From Nesterenkonia marinintestina (lineage in GTDB: Bacteria > Actinomycetota > Actinomycetes > Actinomycetales > Micrococcaceae), in NCBI RefSeq assembly GCF_025420485.1, contig NZ_JAOEFD010000013.1, forward strand, positions 1 to 64,000: a DNA stretch of 64,000 bases. Direction: 5' to 3'. Below, piece after piece: positions 1-8,601 of the stretch (position 1 is the stretch's first letter; each line of letters opens with the position of its first letter). The notes beneath the pieces are model-generated. The model saw only the letters and a list, made by a program, of their open reading frames with translations, made no database searches and was not told the DNA's origin. Both the position numbers and the translations under genes were made by a program.

Positions 1-241
1 GCTAGGTTGCCGCAGGCGGCACTGCCGGGACTCGATCCGGCGCATTCACCGCGCTGACCCTCAGCGGTGTGCCTCACCACGGAGAGCCGATCCGGGTTAT
101 AGGTCATGAACGTGTTGCTGGGTGGGTCTGGTTCTCGGTACTGGGGCGGCTGGATGAGGTTCGGCATACTCTGAGGCGTATATCCCTGAAGGGGCACGTG
201 ATCTATACCGGAGCCTAGACCGGAGGAGCGGCTCTGAGAGT

Positions 242-289
242 AAAAAATGAGGGCCGCTGATCCAGGAAGAATCCTGGTCAGCGGCCCTC
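242..289 (-). terminator. Rho-independent terminator of the initiator tRNA
   Basis: Read on the minus strand, a near-perfect hairpin of about 18 bp (249-289, one bulged base, AGAA-type loop) is followed directly by six U residues (242-247). It begins a few bases after the tRNA 3' end, so it should stop the tRNA transcript. It is the clearest intrinsic terminator in the window. Confidence 0.9.
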
Positions 290-294
290 TCTCG

Positions 295-368
295 TTGCGG
301 GGGCAAGATTTGAACTTGCGACCTCCGGGTTATGAGCCCGGCGAGCTACCGAACTGCTCCACCCCGCG
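295..368 (-). tRNA. Initiator tRNA-fMet (CAT anticodon)
   Basis: The minus strand folds as a full tRNA: a 7-bp acceptor stem with a C1:A72 mismatch, a D arm, an anticodon stem CCGGG/CCCGG around loop CTCATAA, and a T arm with loop TTCAAAT. The unpaired position 1-72 and the three stacked G:C pairs next to the anticodon loop are the two hallmarks that separate initiator from elongator tRNA-Met. The CCA end is not encoded: the bases after A73 read CGAG. It is transcribed leftward into the terminator at 242-289. No neighbouring tRNA is seen. Confidence 0.95.
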
Positions 369-479
369 TCGGCCTGATCAACTTTACCGGGCGATGACCG
401 CCGCACAAAATCCTGGGGTCGCCGGCGGCACGTGATCTTCGGCATAGGTCATGGCGCACACCGGAACGGCCCCGACGAC

Positions 480-522
480 GACGGCGGCCGTCGGTCCCCG
501 ACAGGGACCGACGACCGCCGTC
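480..522 (-). terminator. Hairpin after the UPF0182 gene, probable terminator
   Basis: Arms 480-499 and 504-522 form a GC-rich stem of about 18 bp with one mismatch and a tiny loop, 22 bases past the UPF0182 stop. There is no U-run on the minus-strand side, which is common for terminators in high-GC actinobacteria. Confidence 0.55.
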
Positions 523-543
523 TCATCGCTCTCTACGGAGGGC

Positions 544-3500
544 TCAGTCCTCGGAGTCGTCTCCTTCGAGCTCCTCCTCCGCAGCCACGGCGTCCTCGAC
601 GGCCCGCAGCAGCTCGGCCTGCGCGTCACCGTAGGCCTCGTAGTCGCCCTCGTCGAGCGCGTCCTGCGAGTCCTGCATGGCCTGGCTGGCGCGGCTGAGC
701 GCGTCGTTCAGGCGCTGCTGGGCGTCGCCGTCCGGGGCGGGGGTCTCCTCGTCCTCCGCCTCCTCATCCTCCGTCTCGTCGACGTCCTCCTCCTCGACGC
801 CGGGGTCCTCGTCCTCAGGAGTCGTGGCCGGCTCCTCGCCGTCCTCGACGTCCTCGAGGTCGTCCTCCACGGCGGCGCCCTCGACGCCGGCGCCCTCGGC
901 GACCTCGGCCCCGGAATCGCCTCCGAAGACCTGGTCGAGCGCCTCGGAGAGGCTGTCGGCGAAGCCGATCTCCTCACCGTAGGAGACCAGCACCTTCCGC
1001 AGGAGCGGGTAGGCGGTGTCACCGGTGGACTGGACGTACACCGGCTGCACGTAGAGGATGCCGTCACCGGCGGGCAGGGTGATCATATTGCCGTTGATGA
1101 CGTCGGAGGCACCCTGACGCAGCAGGTTCAGCGACTGCGAGATCTCCGAGTTGGAGTCGAAGTTCGCCTGGGTCTGGCCCGGCCCGGGCACCGCGGTGTC
1201 ACGCGGCAGCTCGAGCAGCCGCAGCGAACCGTAGTCCTCGGCCTTCTCCCCGTCCTCACCGGTGCCGGCGTCGCCGTCGGCGGCGAGGAACCCGTAGAGC
1301 ACGTTGCGGGTCTGGGTGTCCTCGGTGACCTGCGGGATGAACGTCGAGGTCAGGGAGAACGAAGGCTCCTCCTCCTCGGGCAGCTGCAGCGTCATGTAGT
1401 ACGGCGGCTGCGCGAGGTCCTCACCGTCGACCGTCGGGTCGTCGGGCACCGACCAGGCGTCGTTGTTCTCGTAGAACGCCCCGGAGTCGGTGACGTGGTA
1501 CCGGCCCAGCAGCTCACGCTGCACGCGGAACATGTCCTCCGGGTAGCGGACGTGGTCCATCAGTTCGGCACTCATCTCCGAGTACGGCTCCACCGAGTCC
1601 GGGAACACGTTCTGCCAGGACTGCAGGACCGGGTCCTCGTCGTCCCATGCGTAGAGCGTGACCGAGCCGTCGTAGGCGTCGACGGTGGCCTTCACCGAGT
1701 TGCGGATGTAGTTGATCTGACCCGACAGCACGTCCCCGCCCTCGGTGAGGGCGTCGGTGGTCGCCGACTCCAGCTGCTGCTGCATCGAGTACGGGAAGGC
1801 GTCGGAGGTGGTGTAGCCCTCCACGATCCACTGGACCCGCCCGTCGACGATCGCCGGGTAGATGTTCTGGTCCACCTCCAGGAACGGCGCGACCTTCTGC
1901 ACGCGCTCCCGCGGGTGGCGGTCGTAGAGGATCTGCGACTCTTCGTTCATGTCCCCGGAGAGCAGGATCTCCGCGGACTGGAACTGGATCGCGTAGATCA
2001 GCCGGTGGAACATGCTGCCCACGTCGGGACCGCCGTCACCGCTGAAGGTGTAGGTGGCGTCGTCCTCGCTCTGCGAGGAGGCCGGACGGTCCAGCTCCCG
2101 CGGGGTCGCGTCCTCGGGGGCGCCGACGATCGAGTACTGGGGCGCATTCTCACCGAAGTAGATGCGCGGCTCGTAGTCCTCGTCGGAGGCCAGATCACCC
2201 TGGGTCGGGATGTTCTGCAGGGTGAAGTCCGGACGGCCGTCGGCCGAGACCGACGAGGCGTTGGCGGCGACGAGCCCGTAGCCGTGGGTGTAGATCAGGT
2301 GCTGGTTCACCCAGGACTGGTCCTGGGAGACGTTGACCTCACGGGCGGCGATGACGGTGTCCTCGACCTCGCCGTCGATCTCGTAGCGGTCGAAGCTCAG
2401 GGTCTCCGGGAACGCGTAGTACTGACGGAACTGCTGCAGCTGACCGAAGGCCGCAGAGACCAGGTTCGGGTCCAGCAGTCGGATGTTCTCGGTGTTCGCG
2501 GTGTCCCCGGCCAGCGCGCCCTCGGTGACGTCGACCTCGGCGTCGTAGTCGGTGCGGTCGAGGTCGTCGATGCCGTAGGCGAAGCGCGTGTTCTCCATGT
2601 TGCGCTGGATGTACTCGTCCTCGAGCGTCTGCTCGGAGGGCTGGACCTGGTACTCCTGCACCAGGTAGGGCACCAGGGCCCCGCCGACCAGCGCGGTGAC
2701 CACCAGCACGGCGGCACCGATGAGCGAGAACCGCCACCGTGCGGTCACCGCGGTGACGATGAAGACCGCCGAGACCAGCACTGCGGCCACGGCGAGGATC
2801 GTCTGGGCGGGGATCACGGCGTGGACGTCGGTGTAGAGGGCACCGGCCCAGTTGCCGCCCTGGCTCTGCAGGGTGGCGTAGCGGTCGAGCCACCAGTTCA
2901 CACCCTGCAGCAGCACGAACAGCGCCGCGGTGACGGCGATGTGCCAGCGGGCGGCCTTCTCGACGACGAAGCGTCCCGAGGGTTCGATGCGGATCGCACC
3001 GTAGAGGTAGTGGCAGACGATGCCGGCGATCCCGGCCACCAGGACCGCCGAGACGATGAACCCGTTGAGGAACGCCAGGAACGGCAGGGTGAAGACGTAG
3101 AAGGCGTAGTCCAGGCCGAACTCCGGGTCGGCCTGGCCGAAGGGCTCCTGGTTGAAGAACAGCAGCACCGTCTCCCAGCCCCCGGCCGCGGCGGTCCCGG
3201 CGAAGAGGCCCAGCAGCGCGGGCAGGCCGAGCATCAGCAGGCGACGCATGGAGGTGATGGTGCTCTGGTACCGCTGCACCGATTCGTTCAGCTGCCGGTC
3301 CAGGGTCTGAGGCCGGTTCCGGAAGGCCACCCACAGGCTCAGCCACACCAGGGCGCCCATGATGAGGAAGGCCACGGCGCCGACGCCCCAGCGGCTCAGC
3401 CGCTCGGTCCAGAAGATCTCCGAGTAGCCGATCTGGTTGTACCACTGGATCTCGGCGTAGAAGCCGGAGAACAGGACGAAGGCGCCGATCAGTGCGGCGA

Positions 3501-3696
3501 TGATGACGATGGTGATGACGAGCGCCGACGGGCGGCGCGGACCCTGCCGGTCGGTGCGCTGACCGGTTCCGCCGTCGCCGCCGGAACCGTCGGACCCGTC
3601 ACCGCCGGATCCGCTGCTGCGGTCCGAGTTCCCGGAGCCGAACAGGCCGGAGCCGCCGAAGGGGTTCTGGGAACCGAATCCCTGGGAGAAGCTCAC
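544..3696 (-). CDS. UPF0182 family large membrane protein
   Basis: The 1050-residue product matches the UPF0182 (COG1615) pattern: about seven hydrophobic helices in the first 400 residues, then a long extracytoplasmic domain with conserved stretches such as YGYGLVAANAS-like and RHPRERVQKVAPFLEVD-like segments. Its function is unknown. I place the start at the GTG at 3696 because GAGAGGG lies five to six bases before it; a longer reading from 3729 adds eleven residues without a better ribosome site. The N-terminus (about 1-50) is Gly/Ser rich and the last 100 residues are extremely Asp/Glu rich, suggesting a disordered acidic tail. In mycobacteria the homologue lies, as I recall, next to the same Lon-like protease gene, as here. 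Confidence 0.92.
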   Translation of the reverse strand: MSFSQGFGSQNPFGGSGLFGSGNSDRSSGSGGDGSDGSGGDGGTGQRTDRQGPRRPSALVITIVIIAALIGAFVLFSGFYAEIQWYNQIGYSEIFWTERLSRWGVGAVAFLIMGALVWLSLWVAFRNRPQTLDRQLNESVQRYQSTITSMRRLLMLGLPALLGLFAGTAAAGGWETVLLFFNQEPFGQADPEFGLDYAFYVFTLPFLAFLNGFIVSAVLVAGIAGIVCHYLYGAIRIEPSGRFVVEKAARWHIAVTAALFVLLQGVNWWLDRYATLQSQGGNWAGALYTDVHAVIPAQTILAVAAVLVSAVFIVTAVTARWRFSLIGAAVLVVTALVGGALVPYLVQEYQVQPSEQTLEDEYIQRNMENTRFAYGIDDLDRTDYDAEVDVTEGALAGDTANTENIRLLDPNLVSAAFGQLQQFRQYYAFPETLSFDRYEIDGEVEDTVIAAREVNVSQDQSWVNQHLIYTHGYGLVAANASSVSADGRPDFTLQNIPTQGDLASDEDYEPRIYFGENAPQYSIVGAPEDATPRELDRPASSQSEDDATYTFSGDGGPDVGSMFHRLIYAIQFQSAEILLSGDMNEESQILYDRHPRERVQKVAPFLEVDQNIYPAIVDGRVQWIVEGYTTSDAFPYSMQQQLESATTDALTEGGDVLSGQINYIRNSVKATVDAYDGSVTLYAWDDEDPVLQSWQNVFPDSVEPYSEMSAELMDHVRYPEDMFRVQRELLGRYHVTDSGAFYENNDAWSVPDDPTVDGEDLAQPPYYMTLQLPEEEEPSFSLTSTFIPQVTEDTQTRNVLYGFLAADGDAGTGEDGEKAEDYGSLRLLELPRDTAVPGPGQTQANFDSNSEISQSLNLLRQGASDVINGNMITLPAGDGILYVQPVYVQSTGDTAYPLLRKVLVSYGEEIGFADSLSEALDQVFGGDSGAEVAEGAGVEGAAVEDDLEDVEDGEEPATTPEDEDPGVEEEDVDETEDEEAEDEETPAPDGDAQQRLNDALSRASQAMQDSQDALDEGDYEAYGDAQAELLRAVEDAVAAEEELEGDDSED

Positions 3697-3751
3697 GTAT
3701 ACCCTCTCTTCGCCTCGACCGCGTCCCACTGACGGCGGAGCTCGGTGCGAG

Positions 3752-3782
3752 TGTGCTGCTGTGCGAATGTGCTGCTGTGCAA
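3752..3782. repeat. Two tandem 16-bp repeats upstream of UPF0182
   Basis: TGTGCTGCTGTGC occurs at 3752-3764 and again at 3768-3780, a 16-bp period. The pair sits 56-86 bases upstream of the UPF0182 start, inside its 160-bp upstream region, where a promoter or an activator site would be expected. No function can be assigned. Confidence 0.6.
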
Positions 3783-3856
3783 GTGATGCGTATTCGGTTG
3801 TCTCGGTCGTGGGCGGGTGCTCGGTCCGGCGTCCGGTCCGCAGGCCCGCGCTCTGC

Positions 3857-5038
3857 TCAGTCTCCGCAGGTCTCGAGGCCCCGGAGGTGGTCCTGGTCGT
3901 CGTCCCTGACGGCTTCGACGACCCCGCGGGCCTCGGAGACCGTCTCGACGCCGTAGACGTCGATGTCGTCGGGGATGCGCCCGTCCAGCTCCGCGCAGTT
4001 GTCGCGCGGGGCCAGGAAGTGCGCGGCCCCCTGCTCCCGGGAGGCGTCGACCTTCTGGGCGATGCCGCCGATCGGACCCACGGTCCCGTCGGGATCCACG
4101 GTGCCGGTGCCGGCCCACTCCTCGCCTCCGGTCATGGAGTCCTCCGTGAGGGTGTCCACGAGCCCGAGGCCGAACATCAGACCGGCGCTGGGGCCGCCGA
4201 CGTTCTCAAGCCGGATCTCGACGTCGACGGGGAAGTCGAAGGACCCCTGGAGCATGATGCCCAGATAGTACTCGCCGTCAGCCTCCTGGTAGGTGGGGAT
4301 CTCGACCTCGAGCTCCTCACCGTCCCGGACCACGGTCAATCCTACCGATTCCCCGGCGGCCTCGTTGACCACGCTCCGAAGGCCCTCGAGGCCGGTGATG
4401 GGCTCGCCGTCGGCCTCGAGGACCTGGTCACCGCGCTGCAGAAGCTCGTCCACATGCTCGTCCAGGGCCTCGGGGGTGAAGTCCACGACCATCAGCTGCT
4501 GCTCGAAGTCGATGTCGAGCTCGTCCAGGGCGGCGGCCACGGCCAGGTCCTGGGAGCTGGTCATCGCCGCGGTGTTCAGCTCCTCCACCTGGTCGGCGGT
4601 GGTGCCCGACGGGTAGATCAGCTCCTGCGGGGTCATGTCCACCGTCGGGGAGAACCAGCCGCGCACCACGTCGGGGACCCGCACCGTGGAGGTGGGGGCG
4701 CCGTTGACGTAGACGGTGGTCAGGTTCAGCGCGCCGTCGGTCTCATAGGTCTCACGGCCGTCCACGGTGATGATGGGGTCGCCCTCGGCCTCGCCGGTGG
4801 TGTTGAACAGCGGGCCCGGGGCTTCGGTGATGTAGGCGCTGGGCGCCAGCAGCGAAGCCATGGCCAGGATGAGCGCGCCGGCCCCGGAGGCCAGCCGCAG
4901 CGTGCGCCGCAGCGTCCAGGGGGCGGCGTCTGTCCCTGCGAGGAGGTCCTGCTCACGGGGCTCCTCAGGGAGCCCGTGGGCAGGCGCGTCGGCCCTCGGC
5001 GGGGAGGGCTGGGCGTGTGGCTGGTGCGGCTCCGTCAT
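3857..5038 (-). CDS. Membrane-anchored PDZ/Lon-like serine protease (YlbL type)
   Basis: The 393-residue product has a Pro-rich cytoplasmic start, one transmembrane segment (about 50-72), a PDZ domain (about 183-250) and a C-terminal Lon-type protease domain. The catalytic dyad is visible: Ser284 in GGPSAG and Lys329 in GIAQK. The family (YlbL, S16-like) cuts proteins outside the membrane; the substrate is unknown. The start is ATG 5038; the open frame runs on to 5116, but the extra residues look non-coding. It lies 160 bp upstream of UPF0182 on the same strand, an adjacency I recall from mycobacteria, so the two may act together at the envelope. Confidence 0.93.
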   Translation of the reverse strand: MTEPHQPHAQPSPPRADAPAHGLPEEPREQDLLAGTDAAPWTLRRTLRLASGAGALILAMASLLAPSAYITEAPGPLFNTTGEAEGDPIITVDGRETYETDGALNLTTVYVNGAPTSTVRVPDVVRGWFSPTVDMTPQELIYPSGTTADQVEELNTAAMTSSQDLAVAAALDELDIDFEQQLMVVDFTPEALDEHVDELLQRGDQVLEADGEPITGLEGLRSVVNEAAGESVGLTVVRDGEELEVEIPTYQEADGEYYLGIMLQGSFDFPVDVEIRLENVGGPSAGLMFGLGLVDTLTEDSMTGGEEWAGTGTVDPDGTVGPIGGIAQKVDASREQGAAHFLAPRDNCAELDGRIPDDIDVYGVETVSEARGVVEAVRDDDQDHLRGLETCGD

Positions 5039-5185
5039 GGTGATCGGGGACCATTGTCGCACCCGAAACTGGACGCACAGCCGCCGTGTCGCCGTGATGT
5101 CGCGGTGATGTCGCACCGAGGTCTCGGTGCGTCCACCCAGCGCGAACTGGAGCCCCGCACAGGGACGCGGCCCTCGCCTGCCCAG

Positions 5186-5191
5186 TAGTCT
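5186..5191 (+). promoter_or_regulatory. -10 box before the DUF2342 gene
   Basis: TAGTCT lies 77 bases before the start at 5269, in the 230-bp divergent region shared with the Lon-like protease gene. The same region holds a perfect 9-bp-stem hairpin at 5112-5131 and a doubled GTGATGTCGC just before it. I see no convincing -35. Confidence 0.4.
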
Positions 5192-5268
5192 GGAGTCTCC
5201 GAGACCACGCCGGATCGGTGCCGGAGCGGCGCCGGAGGCGAGCCGCCAGACGCCAGGGAGACATTGCG

Positions 5269-6885
5269 ATGAACGCCGAGAACTCCGACCGCCGCGACGA
5301 CGAGGGCCAGGATCCGATGGAGGAGATGTTCCGCCGGCTCTTCGGTCAGGGCGACGAGGCCTCCGGATCCGACGGCGGCTCCGACGGCTCTTCGGACAGA
5401 GGCCCCTCGATGGGCTTCACCGGCCGTCCCGGCTCGGGAGGCCAGGGCGGACAGTCCGGCCAGAACGGGCAGGGCGGATTCCCGGGGATGCCCGAAGGGT
5501 TCGACCCCGCTCAGATGGGTCTGCCGCCGATGGACCCGCAGATGATGCAGCAGATCATGGGTCAGGTGCAGGCCATGTTCACTGCGATGCAGAGCTCCTC
5601 CGACGAGGACCGGCAGGGCCCGGTGAACTGGACGATGGCGAAGCAGGCCGCCCGGCAGGCCGCCGCCGGCGACGACCCGTCGGTCTCCCCCGCCGAGTCC
5701 CGCGAGATCGACGAGGCGCTGCGCCTGGCCGACATGTGGCTGGACTCGGCCACCAGCTTCGAGTCCACCGGCCAGCTGGGACGCGCCTGGTCGCGCGCCC
5801 AGTGGGTCGAGGAGACCTTCGAGGCCTGGAAGCAGCTGACCGAACCGGTGGCCGGTTCGGTCTCCGAAGCGCTGTCGAAGGCGATGAAGGACCAGCTCGG
5901 CGACGGCGAGGGCCTCGGCGCCGGGCTCCCCCCTGAGCTGCAGTCGATGATGGGCGGCGCCGGCGCGGACCAGCTGACGGGGATGCTCGAGCAGATGGGC
6001 GGTATGGCCTTCGGCATGCAGCTGGGCCAGGCCGTCGGCGAGCTCGCCAAGGAGGTCCACTCCTCCTCCGACATCGGTCTGCCCCTGGCGGGCAAGAGCA
6101 CCATGGCCCTGCTGCCGAAGAACATCGCCGAGTTCGGCCGCGGACTTCAGGTCGACCGCCGAGAGGTCATGCTCTTCCTGGCGCTGCGTGAGGCCGCACG
6201 GATGCGCCTGTTCGCCCAGTCCCCGTGGCTGGAGGGCGATCTGTTCACTGCGGTGGCGCAGTACGCCGCGGGGATCCACATCGACATGGGCCGCATCGAG
6301 GAGGCCGCCTCGCAGGTGGACCCGTCCAACCCCGAGTCGATGCAGAAGGTGATGCAGGAGGGGCTGTTCACCCCTGAGCGGACGCCGATGCAGGACGCGG
6401 CGCTGCGCCGCATCGAGACCACCCTCGCGCTGGTCGAGGGATGGGTCGACGACGTCGTCTCCCAGGCCGCCGAGCATCTGGAGTCGCTGGGCGCGCTGCG
6501 CGAGACCATGAATCGCCGCCGCGCCACCGGCGGCCCGGCCGAGCACGCCTTCGCCGGGCTCGTGGGCCTGGAGCTGCGGCCCCGTCGTCTGCGTGACGCC
6601 GCCGCCCTGTGGGCCCACCTGCGGGAGACCCTCGGCGTCTCAGGACGCGACGAGGTCTGGTCGCACCCGGACGTGCAGCCGGAGGAGCAGGACCTCGACG
6701 ACCCGCAGGGCTTCCAGGCCCGCCGCGCGGAGCGCCAGGCCGAGTCGGAGAAGTTCGAGGAGGAGCTGCAGAAGCTCCTCGACGGCGGCTACGACGGTTC
6801 CGACGGGGGCGACGGCTCCGACGGTTCCGGCGGCGACGGCTCGGACGCCTCCGGCGGCTCTGAGGGCGAGGGCCCCCGCAGCTGA
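5269..6885 (+). CDS. DUF2342 family protein (putative zinc-dependent metalloprotease fold)
   Basis: The 538-residue protein carries the family core from about 110 to 480, including LALREAARMRLF, a GLFTPERTPMQDAALRRIE segment and ATGGPAEHAFAGLVGLELRPRR. The family is annotated as a zinc-dependent metalloprotease or F420-associated protein, but no activity is established. The ATG at 5269 is chosen because GGGAG lies seven bases upstream. The first 80 residues are Gly/Ser/Gln rich and the last 40 are runs of Gly-Ser-Asp. That C-terminal end is encoded opposite the end of the next, converging gene over 97 bp. The REAAR segment has Arg where I recall some relatives having His, so zinc binding cannot be taken for granted. 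Confidence 0.85.
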   Translation: MNAENSDRRDDEGQDPMEEMFRRLFGQGDEASGSDGGSDGSSDRGPSMGFTGRPGSGGQGGQSGQNGQGGFPGMPEGFDPAQMGLPPMDPQMMQQIMGQVQAMFTAMQSSSDEDRQGPVNWTMAKQAARQAAAGDDPSVSPAESREIDEALRLADMWLDSATSFESTGQLGRAWSRAQWVEETFEAWKQLTEPVAGSVSEALSKAMKDQLGDGEGLGAGLPPELQSMMGGAGADQLTGMLEQMGGMAFGMQLGQAVGELAKEVHSSSDIGLPLAGKSTMALLPKNIAEFGRGLQVDRREVMLFLALREAARMRLFAQSPWLEGDLFTAVAQYAAGIHIDMGRIEEAASQVDPSNPESMQKVMQEGLFTPERTPMQDAALRRIETTLALVEGWVDDVVSQAAEHLESLGALRETMNRRRATGGPAEHAFAGLVGLELRPRRLRDAAALWAHLRETLGVSGRDEVWSHPDVQPEEQDLDDPQGFQARRAERQAESEKFEEELQKLLDGGYDGSDGGDGSDGSGGDGSDASGGSEGEGPRS

Positions 6886-7898
6886 GGCGATACGACGCAG
6901 GTGCACCCCGGGTGACGCCCCAGAGGCTGTTCGGTGATGCGCCCCTGCTCGTCGACGCTGAGCATCGCATCGGCGACGGCGGGTCGGAGGTGACCGGCGA
7001 GCAGCAGGTGGATCTGCCGCGCCGCGACGGCGGCGACGATCCCCCGCCCGGCCCACGGCACTACGTCCTCCGGCGGCCCGTCGGCCTCAGGAGGGCTTCC
7101 AGTCACATCTGTCTCGGGCGTCGACGGTCCTGTCCGAGGGTTCCGCGGCTGATCGGCCACGTGCAGCTCCAGGCATTGTGTGCAGGGTCCGCGTCCCGGG
7201 GCGAGCAGCGGTCCGATGCGGCCGCCGCCGTGGTCGCTGCGGCTGATCGGCAGCACGGCTGAGGCGACGCCCAGGGCCTCCTCGAACCGCACCAGGTCCT
7301 CGTCGGCGAGCCGATGCGCGGACGGATCGCACATGACATGGACGTCGATGTCGGAGGCCGTGCCGTCCGGCGGGCTGACGAACACCGGCGTCTCAGGCCG
7401 TCGGCGGGTGAGGATCTCGCGCATCGCGTGGGCCCGGTTCCGGCCGCGGTGCACGGTGCCGCCGAGTCCGGCGAGGTCCGCGTCCGGTCCGACGGCTTCG
7501 ACGGGGTGCGGGTCGTCCAGCACGAGTGTGCCGAGTCCGACGCCCGCGAGCTGGTCGGCCAGATGCGCTCCGACCTCGTCCAGACCGTCGATGCGGACCC
7601 GCGCCAGACTCAGGCGGGCACGGTGCTCCAGATCCGGGTGGAGGTCCACCAGTCGGTGACGCCAGAGCGTCCGGACCGTCTCGGGGGCCTGCGCGGCGGG
7701 CACGCCGCATCGCAGCGCCTCCAGCGCCGCCCGGCTCTCGGCGACCGGACCGTGGAGCAGGACCGAGGAGTCCCCGCGGCGCAGCCGCACCGTGCCGGCG
7801 TCGACGTCGGCGACGTGGACGTCCTGGCTCAGCCGGTAGGTGCGCAGGGTGGGGTCGGGCGTCGGCGTCTCGGTCTCACGCGTCAGAGTGCTGTCCAT
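6789..7898 (-). CDS. ThiF/E1-like adenylyltransferase-fold protein
   Basis: The 369-residue product has a winged-helix-like N-terminal region (1-100), then a Rossmann-like stretch VRIDGLDEVGAHLADQLAG ending LVLDD, which aligns in form with the ThiF nucleotide site but has lost the usual GxGGxG. Two cysteine pairs, GPCTQC and GCTC, match the zinc site of ThiF/E1 enzymes. It may activate a carboxyl terminus or be an inactive relative; the partner is unknown. ATG 7898 is preferred over 7907 because AGGA lies eight bases upstream. The last 32 residues are Ser/Pro/Glu repeats read from the opposite strand of the DUF2342 Gly-Ser-Asp repeats. No sulfur-carrier gene is adjacent. Confidence 0.7.
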   Translation of the reverse strand: MDSTLTRETETPTPDPTLRTYRLSQDVHVADVDAGTVRLRRGDSSVLLHGPVAESRAALEALRCGVPAAQAPETVRTLWRHRLVDLHPDLEHRARLSLARVRIDGLDEVGAHLADQLAGVGLGTLVLDDPHPVEAVGPDADLAGLGGTVHRGRNRAHAMREILTRRRPETPVFVSPPDGTASDIDVHVMCDPSAHRLADEDLVRFEEALGVASAVLPISRSDHGGGRIGPLLAPGRGPCTQCLELHVADQPRNPRTGPSTPETDVTGSPPEADGPPEDVVPWAGRGIVAAVAARQIHLLLAGHLRPAVADAMLSVDEQGRITEQPLGRHPGCTCVVSPQLRGPSPSEPPEASEPSPPEPSEPSPPSEPS

Positions 7899-8061
7899 GC
7901 CGGCCATCCTGGCAGGGCCGTCGGACTGCGGCCGTTCGTTCTCCACAGGCCGGCACCCGTCCACAGGTGATCGCGGGCTCCGGGGCGGAGAGCCCGCCGG
8001 CGGGTCTAGAATCGGCCCGTCGGGGACAGCAGGAGCAGGACTTCCCGAGGATCGGAGCGTG

Positions 8062-8601
8062 ATGCAGCACCAGGAGCAGCTCGAGGTCGACGGTGAGCCG
8101 GTCATCGTGATCCGTTCGTCGCGGCGACGCCGGACGGTGACCGCGGACCGGATCGACGGCGTCCTGCGTCTGCGGGTTCCGCTGCGGATGAGCGCGCGCG
8201 AGGTCTCCCGCCACACCCGCGACTTCCGGGCCAAGCATCGGCGGCGCAGCGCCCGGAACACCCGAAGCGATGCCCAGCTGCTGGCTCGTGCGGCGCGGTT
8301 GGACGCCGAACTGTTCGAGGGCAGGGCCCGCCCGGTCTCCGTCCGGTGGACCGACCGGCAGACCACCCGGTGGGGGTCCACGACCTCGGCGGACGGGTCC
8401 ATCCGGCTCTCCTCGCGGATGAAGGCGATGCCGCAGTGGGTCCAGGACTCGGTGCTGGTCCATGAGCTGGCGCATCTGCTGGAGCCGGGCCACGGTCCGG
8501 ACTTCCGAGCGCTGGTGGGACGCTGGCCGCACACGGCGGAGGCCGATGCGTATTTGGCCGGGGTCAGCTTCGGGTGGAACAACCCCCGGCTGCGGGACTG
8601 A
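8062..8601 (+). CDS. YgjP-like (DUF45) zinc metallopeptidase
   Basis: The 179-residue protein ends in a DUF45/YgjP domain with the zinc motif HELAH (His134, Glu135, His138), followed by GHGPDF with His144 as likely third ligand, and the typical RWGSTTSADGSIRLSSRM stretch before it. Substrates are unknown. ATG 8062 is used, with GGAG close upstream; an in-frame GTG at 8059 is an alternative. The 3' end overlaps the converging amidohydrolase gene by 38 bp. It lies 163 bp from the divergent ThiF-like gene. Confidence 0.88.
   Translation: MQHQEQLEVDGEPVIVIRSSRRRRTVTADRIDGVLRLRVPLRMSAREVSRHTRDFRAKHRRRSARNTRSDAQLLARAARLDAELFEGRARPVSVRWTDRQTTRWGSTTSADGSIRLSSRMKAMPQWVQDSVLVHELAHLLEPGHGPDFRALVGRWPHTAEADAYLAGVSFGWNNPRLRD

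Noticed and set aside
451..3732. Very long plus-strand open frame opposite UPF0182
   Set aside because: It is the mirror of a GC-rich gene: no domain text, no ribosome site, and the minus strand encodes a clear family member. The same applies to long frames opposite adnB (19781-23035) and opposite the TRAP permease (58458-60395).
6160..6220. DUF2342 as an inactivated protease because His is Arg in LALREAARMRLF
   Set aside because: I cannot tell from one sequence whether the His is general in the family; related Micrococcales proteins may carry Arg too.
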